Shown piece after piece: positions 1 through 9,435 of a stretch of 64,000 nucleotides of DNA. Below the pieces are notes generated by a model. That model was not told where the DNA came from. It worked only from the letters and a program-made list of their open reading frames with translations, and did no database searches. Source of the stretch: Alphaproteobacteria bacterium (GTDB lineage: Bacteria; Pseudomonadota; Alphaproteobacteria; Micropepsales; Micropepsaceae). Location of the stretch: the NCBI GenBank assembly GCA_017308475.1, contig JAFKEU010000010.1, positions 1-64,000 on the forward strand, given 5' to 3'. The first letter of the stretch is position 1; every line of letters starts with the position of its first letter. The position numbers were made by a program, and so were the translations under genes.

Positions 1-212
1 TTGGGCTGGGCAGTCTTTTCCAGGTCCGCCGCGCTCATCACCGTGGTCGGCGTCGGCGCGTCAAAACCGGCATTTTGCAGACGGGTCGAAGATACGATCA
101 CCTGCTCCACACCAGGAGCCGCGCCCTGCGCCATCGCAGCGCCGGCGCTCAGCGCCAGCATGGCCACGCCGCCTGCCAGGCGCACGCGAGTCGTCGTCAA
201 TCCGTGAATCAT
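1..212 (-). CDS. TonB-dependent receptor, N-terminal part (runs off the window)
   Basis: Only the first 70 codons lie in the window. The ATG at 212 is preceded on the minus strand by a G-run (AGGGGGG) about nine bases upstream, a good ribosome-binding site. The product starts with a signal peptide (basic start, hydrophobic stretch, AMAQG cleavage-type end near residue 31) followed by EQVIVSSTRLQNAGFDAPTP and an M-S-A-A-D-L-E stretch, the usual beginning of the plug domain of TonB-dependent outer-membrane receptors. The family takes up siderophores, vitamins or carbohydrates; nothing here fixes the substrate. The gene diverges from the response regulator at 457, which could make it a target of that system (inference). 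Confidence 0.8.
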   Translation of the reverse strand, partial: MIHGLTTTRVRLAGGVAMLALSAGAAMAQGAAPGVEQVIVSSTRLQNAGFDAPTPTTVMSAADLEKTAQP

Positions 213-456
213 CAGGTATTCCCCCCTAAAGGATGTTCTACTGGTTTGGCCCAGCTTGGTTTCGAAACTGACATCCAGGGGAATGGGAACCTATATGCAC
301 CTTGGTATATTGGGGTTTTGCTGCATAGCAGTGATGCCTGGCAGCCACAGTTAATCCGAGCAGCCATATACTTTCGCGCATATTTGCGCTGGCACATGGG
401 CGCAAAATCAGCACAATAAGCAAAGCAAGTGCGTTCTTTCAGCCTGAGGTGGGGCC

Positions 457-1101
457 ATGCTGATGAATCTGGCGCTGATTGTTGATGACCATCCGCTGTT
501 CCGGCAGGCGCTGCGGCAGGTCGTGCGCAGCGAATTTCCCGACATGCGAATTGCCGAAGCGGAAACCCTGGCCGGCGCGCGCCAGGTGCTGGACGACAAT
601 GACGACGTTGCCTTTGTGACGCTCGACATGAGGCTGCCCGACTGTGAGGGTTTCACCGGCCTGATGCAGATACGCAGTGATTTCGCCCATATTCCTACCG
701 TCATCGTGTCAACAAACAGCGGCGGAACGACGATACAGAGGGCATTGGCGTTCGGCGCGGCGGGCTATATTCCCAAATGCTCAAGCCGCGATGATATCGC
801 GGCAGCATTGCACGCCGTAATGCGGGGCGAAATCTGGACACCACCCCAGGAGCCGGCAAACGAAAATGCCGGAGTAGGCGAAAGAGAACGCTGCATCGCA
901 TCCCTCTCACCCGCCCAGCTACGCATCCTGATGGGATTGTGCCGGGGGCTGCGCAACAAGCAGATCGCTTTTCAAATGGGGGTGACGGAAAATACGGTGA
1001 AGGCCTATGTCACCGCCATGTACCGGCGCCTGGGAGTCGGCAGCCGCACCGAAGCCCTGATCCTGGCCCGCAAAATCTTCAGCGAAGAGGAATTGTTCTA
1101 G
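457..1101 (+). CDS. NarL/LuxR-family response regulator
   Basis: A 214-residue two-component regulator. The N-terminal receiver domain (about residues 5-120) has the acidic pair D10-D11, the phospho-acceptor D57 in TLDMRLPD, and the conserved lysine in GYIPK. The C-terminal part (about 147-208) is a LuxR-type helix-turn-helix with the typical LSPAQ..IL.GLCRGLRNKQIA and ENTVKAYV pattern. It ends inside the 3' end of the hybrid histidine kinase on the other strand (23-base convergent overlap), so the two are the obvious candidates for a partner pair. A second ATG two codons downstream (463) is an alternative start. Comparable PAS-kinase/LuxR pairs regulate quinoprotein alcohol oxidation in pseudomonads; extending that to this pair is inference. 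Confidence 0.9.
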   Translation: MLMNLALIVDDHPLFRQALRQVVRSEFPDMRIAEAETLAGARQVLDDNDDVAFVTLDMRLPDCEGFTGLMQIRSDFAHIPTVIVSTNSGGTTIQRALAFGAAGYIPKCSSRDDIAAALHAVMRGEIWTPPQEPANENAGVGERERCIASLSPAQLRILMGLCRGLRNKQIAFQMGVTENTVKAYVTAMYRRLGVGSRTEALILARKIFSEEELF

Positions 1102-2740
1102 GCATGGCCCGCAGCGCGCGGATCAGAAAGGCGTGCAGGATGGCGGGTGCCGCGGGCTTGCGGATCACCTCGATGCCCAGCCCGGCTGCCCGCTCCGTCA
1201 CCGCATCGCTGAGGTCCGCCGCCAGCAGGGCGTGAACTGGCGCGTTGTCGAACAGCGCCTCGATCAGATCCAGGCCATTGCCGTCCCCGCCCAGTTCATA
1301 GTCACTGACGATCGCATCCCACGGGCCGCCGAGTGTGCAGGCTTCGCGCATGGACCCGGCCGCGGTAACTTTCGCTCCCCAGCCGGTGAAGGCTGCCATC
1401 AAGCCTTCCAGCACGCCCGGGTCATTATCAACGCACAGGATGCGAAAGCCCTTGGGCAGGGTACCGGCCGCGCGTGTCACGCCAAGAGGCCTGATGGGGC
1501 AGGCGCTGGCCGTCGTCACCGCAAAGACGCTGCCTGCACCAAGTTTGGATCGCACAGACAGCCGATGGCCCAGAATGCCGCAGATGCGTCGGGCGATGGC
1601 CAGGCCGAGGCCATTACCGGGCCGGCTTTGTTCTTCCGGCGCCAGCCGCGAGAATTCCTCGAAGATGCGGTCCATGGCATCCGCCGGAATCCCGGGGCCG
1701 CTGTCCCGAACTTCGATCCGCAGCCCCGCCGGATCGGTCCGGCAGCCGACCACCACACTTCCGGCGGACGTGTAGCAAATGGCATTGACCACCATATTCT
1801 GCACGATGGAGCGAAGCAGGTCGCGCTCCGACATGGCGAAACGCGTCGTCGGGACCACTCTCAGAGTCAGGCCCTTGACCTTGGCCAGGGGCCCCAGCTG
1901 GCATTCCAGATCGGCCAGAAGCGCACCCACATCCACCGGATTGCCCGACGGCTTCTTGCCGCCCACCTCGTAATGGGAAAGGTTGAGCAGCGCCCTGAGC
2001 AACCGGTCCGCAGTGGCGATAGAGGATTCGGCATTGGCCAGGAGACCCTGGATGCTTTCGTCCCGGCTGGCATCTGCGGCGGAGGCAACGAACAGGCGGG
2101 CAGCCTGCAACGGCTGCAGCAGATCGTGGCTTGCGGCCGCCAGGAACCGCGCCTGCGAGAGCGCTGCGCGTTCGGCAAAATCCTTGGCCGATGCCAGATC
2201 ATCTATGGCGGCTGACAGCTCGCGCCGGCTAGAGGCCAGGCGCTCTTCAAGCTGTTCATTGGCCCGGGTCAGTGCGCGCGTGGCCAAATGCTGCTCGGTA
2301 ACGTCGCTGTATGTCATGACGTAGCGCCCGTTGGACATGGGCGTCGCATTGACCTTGATCACGGTGCCGTCATGGACCTCGCGCTCGACGGCATAGGATT
2401 GCTTGCGCCGGATCGGTGCGAGGCGGCGTTCGACGAACTCGCGGATTTCGGTTTCGCTGGCGCCAGCGGGGGCCAGGAAGCGGACCAGCTCCTCCGCCGG
2501 CATGCCAACCCGGAGGAAGCCTGGCGGAAAGCGGAACAGTTCGACGAAGCGGGAATTCCAGGCCGCCAGGCAAAGCGCGGAATCGATTACGTTGACGCCG
2601 TGATCGACATTTTCCATCGCCGAAAAGAGCAGCTCGCGGCTGAACCGCACGGCGCTGGCCGCGCCGTCCAGTACGCGCAGGAGATCCTTTCTTGCTTCGC
2701 TCCGTGCAGGCCGAAGACTGCCTGATCGCGTATCCCCCAC
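1079..2740 (-). CDS. PAS hybrid sensor histidine kinase with C-terminal receiver
   Basis: From a GTG at 2740 the product has 553 residues: a PAS domain of the PAS-7 kind (about 40-150, VDHGVNVIDSALCLAAWN), a coiled linker, a HisKA domain with the phospho-accepting H205 in AAASHDLLQPLQ, a HATPase domain with RDSGPGIP and GNGLGLAIAR, and a receiver domain whose acceptor is D480 in VSDYELG. No membrane segment is seen, so sensing is probably cytoplasmic. The frame stays open upstream to a GTG at 2848, but that extension has low-complexity composition and no ribosome-binding site, whereas 2740 follows a G-rich run. It is convergent with the response regulator, likely its phosphotransfer partner. 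Confidence 0.85.
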   Translation of the reverse strand: MGDTRSGSLRPARSEARKDLLRVLDGAASAVRFSRELLFSAMENVDHGVNVIDSALCLAAWNSRFVELFRFPPGFLRVGMPAEELVRFLAPAGASETEIREFVERRLAPIRRKQSYAVEREVHDGTVIKVNATPMSNGRYVMTYSDVTEQHLATRALTRANEQLEERLASSRRELSAAIDDLASAKDFAERAALSQARFLAAASHDLLQPLQAARLFVASAADASRDESIQGLLANAESSIATADRLLRALLNLSHYEVGGKKPSGNPVDVGALLADLECQLGPLAKVKGLTLRVVPTTRFAMSERDLLRSIVQNMVVNAICYTSAGSVVVGCRTDPAGLRIEVRDSGPGIPADAMDRIFEEFSRLAPEEQSRPGNGLGLAIARRICGILGHRLSVRSKLGAGSVFAVTTASACPIRPLGVTRAAGTLPKGFRILCVDNDPGVLEGLMAAFTGWGAKVTAAGSMREACTLGGPWDAIVSDYELGGDGNGLDLIEALFDNAPVHALLAADLSDAVTERAAGLGIEVIRKPAAPAILHAFLIRALRAMPRTIPLR

Positions 2741-3035
2741 GACCGCCCCCCGGTTTGGGTGAGTTTTACATGAATGAACGGTAACATCGCCATCCACAGC
2801 GGTAAACGCCGAAGGCACCTGCGGCGCGACGGATTGAGCCAAATGCACGCCGACGACAAGCGGAGCGCGAATGGGAGCGCAATCATTGCTGGCGCGACAC
2901 GGAAGCTGCGGGCACGCCTTTAACCAAGAAGCGGGATCGGCCCGGCAGACTCACAGCAACGCATCAGATGCCCACGACCGGCAACGGCTGCATGGCGCAA
3001 ATCGATCAGCCGATCCTGGCCGCAAACGGCGGCGC

Positions 3036-4364
3036 TCAGATGCGCTCCAACCGCTCGGTTGCGTCACCAAAGCTGTTCTGCTTGATGCCGTAGCGATCCA
3101 TCAACGACAGATAGAGGCTGCACATCTTGCGCTTGTCCTCGCCCTCATTGAGGTAGCTGATGGTGCGGCCCGTCTCAAGCGTGCCGCCAAGCCCGCCGGC
3201 CAACACCAGCGGCAGGCGGAAATTGTCGTGCTTGCGGCCGATCCACATGTTCGACAGGAACATCAGGCAGGAGTGATCCAGCACCGAACCGTCGCCTTCC
3301 TTCATGCCGTCCAGTCTGGACGCCAGATAGGCGAATTGCTCCACGTGGAAGCGTGAAATCCGCTCGTAATCGTCGGAATTGTTGTTGTGCGAGGCGGCGT
3401 GGTGGCCGTCCTTCACGTTCAGGAAGGGATAGTACATCGCCGACAGGTCGCGGCTGATGATCAGCGAGGCGACCTTGGTCTTGTTGGTCTGGAAGGCGAT
3501 GGCGATGATGTCGCACATCAGCTTGGCATGCTGGCGCAGATCCTCGGGCAGACCGCTGGCCGGGCGCTCCATCGTCGCGACGGGCCGCGTTCCGGCCTTG
3601 TCCTGGGCGTCATTCATGCCCTTGCGCATCACCTCGACGCGCTTTTCAACTTCGCGCACGCTGGTGAGATATTCGTCCAGCTTGCCGCGATCCGACGCGC
3701 TGACCTTGGTAGACAGGGCCTTGGCCTGGTCCTTGACCCGGTCCAGCACCGACAGGTTCAGCATGCTGCCGCGATTGTCGAACAGGCTGTCCCAGGCCAA
3801 TGCCGGATAAACTTCCACGGGCACAGGGGAGTCAGGCGTCTGCCAGGACAGGTGCGAGCTATAGGCCAGGCTGAAGTTGGTCTCGTGATAGCCGGTCATG
3901 GGCTGCTCGCAGGCCAGCACCAACGAGGTCTGGGGCGAATCCTGGCCGATCTGGCCGGCGATTACCTGATCCACGCTGATGCCGGAGTGGATGATGGCGC
4001 CCTTGGTAATCGGCATGCCGGACAGCAGGCTGCCCGTCTGGCCCGGGTGAATGCCCTCATTCGTCAGGGTCTTCACATAGAGGCCATCGATCACATTGAT
4101 CTTCTGCTTCAGCGGCTCCAGCGGCATCAGGGTCTTGGACAGTTTCATGTCCGCGCCCTGGCCCTCGGCGCTCCAGTGATCTTCATTGACGCCGCAGCCC
4201 AGGAACATCACGGCGAAGCGCTTGGGGAAATCCGCTGCGGACGGCGTGTCGGCCATCGCACTGACCGATTCCAGCCAGGGCAGCGCCATCGTACAGCCGG
4301 CGCCACGCAGGACCGCGCGGCGGGAGAAAGCGCGAGAGACGAAAGGAGCGCGGGAGTTGGTCAT
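3036..4364 (-). CDS. DUF1552 family secreted protein (Tat signal)
   Basis: A 442-residue protein of the DUF1552 family. It begins with a twin-arginine type signal (SRRAVLRGAG, residues 14-23) followed by a hydrophobic stretch and a cleavage-type SAMA end, so export of a folded protein is expected. The family signature of clustered His/Ser is visible as GHHAASHNNNS around residue 325. It starts two bases after the stop of the DUF1592 gene, so the two are co-transcribed, the usual arrangement for these families in planctomycetes, acidobacteria and some proteobacteria. The biochemical role of DUF1552 is not established; association with polysaccharide or haem-dependent oxidation is only suggested by its partner. 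Confidence 0.88.
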   Translation of the reverse strand: MTNSRAPFVSRAFSRRAVLRGAGCTMALPWLESVSAMADTPSAADFPKRFAVMFLGCGVNEDHWSAEGQGADMKLSKTLMPLEPLKQKINVIDGLYVKTLTNEGIHPGQTGSLLSGMPITKGAIIHSGISVDQVIAGQIGQDSPQTSLVLACEQPMTGYHETNFSLAYSSHLSWQTPDSPVPVEVYPALAWDSLFDNRGSMLNLSVLDRVKDQAKALSTKVSASDRGKLDEYLTSVREVEKRVEVMRKGMNDAQDKAGTRPVATMERPASGLPEDLRQHAKLMCDIIAIAFQTNKTKVASLIISRDLSAMYYPFLNVKDGHHAASHNNNSDDYERISRFHVEQFAYLASRLDGMKEGDGSVLDHSCLMFLSNMWIGRKHDNFRLPLVLAGGLGGTLETGRTISYLNEGEDKRKMCSLYLSLMDRYGIKQNSFGDATERLERI

Positions 4365-4366
4365 GA

Positions 4367-7300
4367 TTAATCCGCCTTTTTGAAGCTTGCCTTGATAAGA
4401 GGAGACGGCTGCTGTGGCTTGGGTGCACCGGGCTGGGGCGCATTCTGCGCGGCCCCTTCCGCCGTCACGCGCCGATTGAGGAATTGCGGGCTCTGGACAA
4501 TTGTTTCCACCAGGGCGCTGAAGCGATAGTCGTTGGCGGCCAGGTTCGCCTTCATTTTTTCGACCAGCTCGTCGTCGGACATTTCCAGCGAGCGGTTCAA
4601 CGCAAATGCCAGAAGCTTGCGGCTGAGATTGTCGACGAAATTGTCCTGGCGGCTGGAGCGGATGAAATTCTTCAGGCCCGCAACGCCCACGGCCTCCACA
4701 CCACCGGGGAATACCGCCGAGGCGTCGATCGGACGACCTGCCAGGTCCTTGGCGCGCTTGTCGCCCACCGGCCCATAACCTTCAAACACCAGGCCGAAGG
4801 AGTCGAATCGCTCATGACAGGAGGCACAGAATGGATTCTTGTGATGCTGCGCCAGCATCTCGCGGATGGGCGCGTCCGTCTTGGATTCGTCGCTGGGAAG
4901 CTCTGGCACCACCGGCGGCGGCGGCGGCACGCGGATGCCCAACACCTTCTGAACCACCCAGTTGCCGCGCTTGACCGGGCTGGTTCGCAGGCCCGGCGAA
5001 TTTGCCGTCATGAACACCGCCATGGGCAGGATGCCACCGCGTCCATACTCGGTGGCGTGATCCACCTTCACCCAGTGATCGGTGCCACCCGCCACGGCGG
5101 GCATGCCGTAATGACGTGCCAGCGGCGGATTGACGAAGGTATAGTCGCCATAAAGCAGATCCAGCACCGAACCGTCGCGCGCGATGATGTCATTCATATA
5201 ATGGACGGGTTCCTGGAACATCGCCTCACGCAGATCATCGTTAAAGGTGGGGAACCGCTGGCGGTCGACGGAATTGTTGGTCTCGAACTGGCGGAAGACC
5301 AGCCAATTGCCCGTGAATTCGGTTGCCAATCCGATCATGCGCCTGTCCCCCAGCATGCGGCGGGTCTCGGCCATCAGCACCTTTGGCTGGGAGAGGTCAC
5401 CCCTGGCGGCATGCTCCAGCAATTCCTGGTCGGGCATGGACGACCAGAGGAAATAGCTCAGCCTGCTGGCAAGGTTGTATTGCGACAGCGCCACCGCGGC
5501 ATAGGCCTTGCCCGGCGCGGGCTTGGCCTTGGCATCCGCCACCGACTGAAGATCGAAGCGGTAGAGAAAATCCGGCGACATCAGAATGCTGACGACGCAG
5601 TCGCGCAGCGCATCCTCGTGTCCGAGCTGGCTCTTCTGGCGGAGCGTCTTGTAATAACCGAGAAGGTCCTTCTTGTCCCTTTCCGTCAGCGGCCGACGAT
5701 AAGCACGCTCTGCGAAGCGCAGCATCGCCTGGATCTGTCTTGGTTCGGCCGCCTTGCGCTCGGCCTCTACATGGCGCAGCACGCCGTCGATGCGGGCAAA
5801 ATTGTAGCGGATCGCTTCGGGCGCGTCCTTGCTGGCATTGGGATCGGCCGCGGCCTTGGCCAGATATTTGTCACGCAAGCCCATGATCACGGCGGTGTCG
5901 GTGATCTTGTTGTGCTCGGGGCGGGGCGATCCGGATTCGTCGCCATTGCCGTCCACTTCGCCGCTCTGGTTGAAGTAATACTGGGTCCAGGTGTTTGCAG
6001 TCTGGTCGGCGACAAAGTCGAATTCGTCCCACAGCCGGTTAAGCTGGCCCTGGCCCTTCTTGTCCAGAACCAGCTGCATGAGCGCGGTATCGTCGCGGTA
6101 GTAGCCGCCGCTGTTGTGGTAGCCCGCGCTGAGAAGGCGGCCCTGATCGACCGAATTGTCGGGCCAATAGCGGCCCCGCTCGCGGACATAAAATGTGTCG
6201 GGGAAGACGTCGGCGAAACGGGCGAAGGCGGCGACATACCGGGCTTTCTGGCCGGCCGGATATACAAGATCGGGGTCCGTCGCGCGCGCATTGGCCATCA
6301 GAATGGCCCAGCGGGGCGAAGCATCTTCATGCAGTTTGGGGAAGCGCGGCACCGGCCGCAGCGCCGGCGCCGGCTCGTTATCGGCGCGCAGGGCCGCCGG
6401 GTCGCTCTGGCGATGCGAGGCGGCATATTCCTTCAGACGCCAATTGTGCAGCGGCTGCGACTGGCCGGGCAGGCCCTCCACATGCGGCGCGGCGAACTGC
6501 ACCGCGGTGTGGCTGCGGATCTTAATCACGAATTCGCGCATCTGCATGCAGTCGGCATGAAGCTGGGCCATTTGCCAGGGGGCCGGCTGGCCCGAAGGCG
6601 CCGGCAGCGCATTCCACATCGCCTGCAGCCTGGCGACGGGTCCGATGGCATTCTTGTCGTGCAGGACCGCCCACACTTTCGGCAGATAGCCGGCGCTGAT
6701 TTTTTCCTGTGCCGCAATTTGGTTCAGCGTCGCCTTGGGCTGGCCCATCTGGGCGCGATAGCGATACTGCCAGGCAGCCTGGAAATAGTCGGCGAAATCG
6801 GTCGGCTGAGCCTCGTAGAACGCGATGATATTCTGGATCGCGTATTTCTCGCGGTCCGTTTCCACGAGCATGGCATGGGGCGCGAAATCGATGCCGTCGG
6901 GCGTGAGCACCATATTGTCGGCCACCTGGCGGGCAGCCTGGAGATATTTGTTCAGCAGCGCCGGCGACATGGTCAGCGACTCGCCCGAATTGTCGAAGCC
7001 CGCGGTGTTGGCGGGATCGACGGGGAACTGGCGGGCGACTTGCAGGTCCTGGCCGGTCAGGTCGCGGATGGTGTAGTCATATTCGGAATTGGACAGGCGG
7101 CGTGCCAACACCAGGCCGGGATCGCCACCATGGGCCCTGATCTCGCCCGCTTCGACGCCGTGCACGAAGGCGATGATCTTGTCGATCTCGGCCTGCGAGG
7201 GCTGGGGCATCCGCTTGGGCGGCATTTCATGGGCGCCAAGGCGATGGGCCAGAAGCTGCCAGCGGGGGAAGTCTTCCTTCACCTGCTCAAGCGAGGTGTA

Positions 7301-7507
7301 CCCTTTAAGGTTGAATTGGGCCGTGGGCATGGGGCCGCCGTGACAGCCGGCGCAGTACTTGCCGACAAAGGGCTGCACCGTGTCATGAAACCGCTGGTCG
7401 AGGGCCGCAGGATCGGCTGCGGGCGCAGGCGCCGCCACCGTGAGGGAATCGGCGGCAAAAACGGACGTGGCCGCACAGGCAAGCAGCGTAAAAAGCAGAG
7501 GTCTCAT
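4367..7507 (-). CDS. DUF1592-family multidomain secreted protein with c-type haem motifs
   Basis: A 1046-residue exported protein with the domain string typical of the family: signal peptide (1-18), a haem-binding CAGCH at 52-56, DUF1587 near 130-200, then DUF1595, DUF1592, DUF1588 (with CASCHERFD near residue 920) and DUF1585 at the C-terminus. The two CxxCH motifs predict covalently bound haem, hence a periplasmic or surface redox protein. It is the upstream gene of a two-gene operon with the DUF1552 protein. Function in vivo is unknown for the family. A very long antisense frame over the same DNA (4484-7648) is a GC-driven shadow. Confidence 0.9.
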   Translation of the reverse strand: MRPLLFTLLACAATSVFAADSLTVAAPAPAADPAALDQRFHDTVQPFVGKYCAGCHGGPMPTAQFNLKGYTSLEQVKEDFPRWQLLAHRLGAHEMPPKRMPQPSQAEIDKIIAFVHGVEAGEIRAHGGDPGLVLARRLSNSEYDYTIRDLTGQDLQVARQFPVDPANTAGFDNSGESLTMSPALLNKYLQAARQVADNMVLTPDGIDFAPHAMLVETDREKYAIQNIIAFYEAQPTDFADYFQAAWQYRYRAQMGQPKATLNQIAAQEKISAGYLPKVWAVLHDKNAIGPVARLQAMWNALPAPSGQPAPWQMAQLHADCMQMREFVIKIRSHTAVQFAAPHVEGLPGQSQPLHNWRLKEYAASHRQSDPAALRADNEPAPALRPVPRFPKLHEDASPRWAILMANARATDPDLVYPAGQKARYVAAFARFADVFPDTFYVRERGRYWPDNSVDQGRLLSAGYHNSGGYYRDDTALMQLVLDKKGQGQLNRLWDEFDFVADQTANTWTQYYFNQSGEVDGNGDESGSPRPEHNKITDTAVIMGLRDKYLAKAAADPNASKDAPEAIRYNFARIDGVLRHVEAERKAAEPRQIQAMLRFAERAYRRPLTERDKKDLLGYYKTLRQKSQLGHEDALRDCVVSILMSPDFLYRFDLQSVADAKAKPAPGKAYAAVALSQYNLASRLSYFLWSSMPDQELLEHAARGDLSQPKVLMAETRRMLGDRRMIGLATEFTGNWLVFRQFETNNSVDRQRFPTFNDDLREAMFQEPVHYMNDIIARDGSVLDLLYGDYTFVNPPLARHYGMPAVAGGTDHWVKVDHATEYGRGGILPMAVFMTANSPGLRTSPVKRGNWVVQKVLGIRVPPPPPVVPELPSDESKTDAPIREMLAQHHKNPFCASCHERFDSFGLVFEGYGPVGDKRAKDLAGRPIDASAVFPGGVEAVGVAGLKNFIRSSRQDNFVDNLSRKLLAFALNRSLEMSDDELVEKMKANLAANDYRFSALVETIVQSPQFLNRRVTAEGAAQNAPQPGAPKPQQPSPLIKASFKKAD

Positions 7508-7702
7508 GGCAACTCTTTGTTCTTGTTGCTATTCTTGATCGTGACCGCCGCCCGAAGACGACCATCCTCCCCTCGTGTCCGAAATCTCCGGCCACGATTG
7601 CCACAAACTAGTCCGAATTGGCCGAGGCTGCAAAATCTCCGGGGCTGACGGAACCTTTTTGACGAGTGATAGCGAAAGGTAACGCTAACACTATGCAAGA
7701 CG

Positions 7703-7736
7703 CACAAAAGAAAACCCCGCACCTTGCGATGCGGGG
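7703..7736 (-). terminator. Rho-independent terminator of the bicupin gene
   Basis: A 7-bp perfect stem, CCCCGCA (7715-7721) with TGCGGGG (7730-7736) and an 8-base loop, is followed on the minus strand by TTTTCTTTTG. It lies about 30 bases after the bicupin stop, which is the expected place and orientation. Confidence 0.85.
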
Positions 7737-7764
7737 CTCAGCACAAGCGGACGTGTCCGTTCTG

Positions 7765-8718
7765 CTATTCCTTGGCCTCGAAATTGTGAAGGATCGGCGG
7801 GCGCGGATTGATCGGGATGCGTGTCGACCAGGGAGCGCTGGGATCATTGCCCGCCCGGTGCCAACGGCCCTGAGCGGCGGTGATAATGTCGCCCGCCTCG
7901 GTTTTAAAGTAGGGCACGCCCTCGATCTTGATGCCGATGCTGCCTTCCATCACGAACCAGAACTCGGTCATGCCGATGTGGAAGTGACCCAGATTGGTGT
8001 CGGGCGGCACTTCCTTGGGGGCGGGGCCGCGCAGGATGTTGGAAGTGAAGTGGTCGTCCCACACGAACTTGCCGCCATAGCGCTTGTCCGTGCCATTGAA
8101 CTCCTTCATGTAGTCGACATAGATCGGATTGGAGTCCTTCTCCTTCGCCGGACCGGGGTGCTCGGTGACCTTCACATAGGTCATGCCCTTTTCCGGATCG
8201 GGTGTGACGCTGGATGGATAGACCGGCTCCGAACCGTTCTGACGCACTTCGAAGCGTAGCGCCGGCGTGGTGCCCACATTCTCCAGCGTATACATATGAC
8301 GGAAGGGCACATTGACCATGAAGCCCTTGGTGGCAACGAAAGGCTCATAGCCGTCGATCGACACCTTGATCGAGCCTTCCCAGACGATGAAGATGATGCG
8401 GTCGTCGGGCCACATCTTCTGCTTGGTCTTGATGCCCGCGCCCATCGAGATGTAGTCGGCGACCTGGTCCTTGTTGCGGATGATGGGCTGCACCCAGTCG
8501 CTCTGGCCATTGTGTGCGGCCAGGATTTCCTTCAGGCGCCAGACCGGCTTGTTGGGCGCCACATAGGGGGTCATCGTGCTGGGCTTGGGCGCCCAGTAGG
8601 TGCCGGGCATCTGATTGCCGGTCACCTGCATATCTTCCTTCCCCAGAAACTGGGCCGACGCCGCGCAAGGCAGGGTTAGTGCCACCGCGGCGGCGGCGAG
8701 ATACTTCATGGCCTTCAT
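7765..8718 (-). CDS. Exported bicupin protein
   Basis: A 317-residue protein with a signal peptide (MKAMKYLAAAAVALTLPCAASA) and two cupin barrels. The second barrel (about 220-300) carries a metal-ligand type cluster, LGHFHIGMTEFWFVMEG, and a later AQGRWHRAGN His; the first (about 90-160) has a weaker pattern (VNVPFRHMYTLEN). Bicupins bind a metal and can be enzymes or sugar/phenolic binders; the substrate cannot be read here. It is monocistronic: a terminator follows at 7703-7736 and the next gene downstream in the same direction, the DUF1592 protein, starts 258 bases on. The pairing of an exported cupin with DUF1592/DUF1552 genes hints at a shared periplasmic oxidation, which is inference. 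Confidence 0.82.
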   Translation of the reverse strand: MKAMKYLAAAAVALTLPCAASAQFLGKEDMQVTGNQMPGTYWAPKPSTMTPYVAPNKPVWRLKEILAAHNGQSDWVQPIIRNKDQVADYISMGAGIKTKQKMWPDDRIIFIVWEGSIKVSIDGYEPFVATKGFMVNVPFRHMYTLENVGTTPALRFEVRQNGSEPVYPSSVTPDPEKGMTYVKVTEHPGPAKEKDSNPIYVDYMKEFNGTDKRYGGKFVWDDHFTSNILRGPAPKEVPPDTNLGHFHIGMTEFWFVMEGSIGIKIEGVPYFKTEAGDIITAAQGRWHRAGNDPSAPWSTRIPINPRPPILHNFEAKE

Positions 8719-8931
8719 TGGATTTCCTTTTGTCTTCCGGCCAACCCCAGGATGGCCTGATTGAAACTTTTAGGCCATGAAACGTTCATCTGACAAGCGA
8801 CGGTGGGACGCAGACATCCGCGCTGCAGCGCAAAAATTCGCAACTGCAACGAGATCATTGCGGCGCGAAAGACTGATACAATTTTTCATTCGAGTTTGCG
8901 GCGCAACCAGAACGGTTGGGCGCGGAAAAGA

Positions 8932-8988
8932 TGGAGCGGGTGAAGGGAATCGAACCCTCGTATGCAGCTTGGGAAGCTCGATTGAACT
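8932..8988 (-). repeat. tRNA-Gly(CCC) 3' fragment (displaced att-like copy)
   Basis: Positions 8932-8978 are identical to 12621-12667, the CCA end through the anticodon arm of the intact tRNA-Gly, in the same orientation (47 of 47 bases). After a 2-base remnant there are eight more matching bases (attgaact, 8981-8988) that in the intact gene lie 11 bases further on, in the D-arm. The copy has lost the acceptor 5' strand and cannot be a working tRNA. It is either the att copy left by an element integrated into the tRNA 3' end or a decayed duplicate of the gene. Confidence 0.85.
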
Positions 8989-9113
8989 GAGCCCTCTCAA
9001 TGGCTTACGTGCAAAACTTCGCCCTTTCGGTGCCAATCGGATCAAACGGTTACGATTGAGGCACAAAACTCTCGTGAGTGACCCGCGCCGCACTTGATCG
9101 TCAAATGTCGAGC

Positions 9114-9287
<174 letters not shown>

Positions 9288-9413
9288 TCAGCGGCGACGG
9301 AGAAACAGAACTTCGCCAGCTTCGCAGCCGAGGTGAGCCCAGCGCAACCCGCTCCCAGTCTCATCGGTAATTGCTTGGACCATCAAACCGCTTTGCCGCA
9401 ACAGAGCGGCATG
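9288..9413 (-). other. Short unassigned frame between islet genes
   Basis: The 202 bases between the molybdopterin-subunit stop and the aldo/keto reductase remnant contain a minus-strand frame of about 41 codons without a good start, ending R-W-A-H-L-G-C-E-A-G-E-V-L-F-L-R-R-R. I do not recognise it; it may be the tail of another decayed gene. The rest of 8989-9435 holds only the aldo/keto reductase fragment. Confidence 0.25.
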
Positions 9414-9435
9414 CCTTTAAGGCTCCAGAGCAGTA

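Noticed and set aside
4484..7648. Open frame of 1054 codons opposite the DUF1592 gene
   Set aside because: GC-rich antisense shadow: no family likeness, His/Arg-rich text with no domains, while the minus-strand frame has a complete known domain string.
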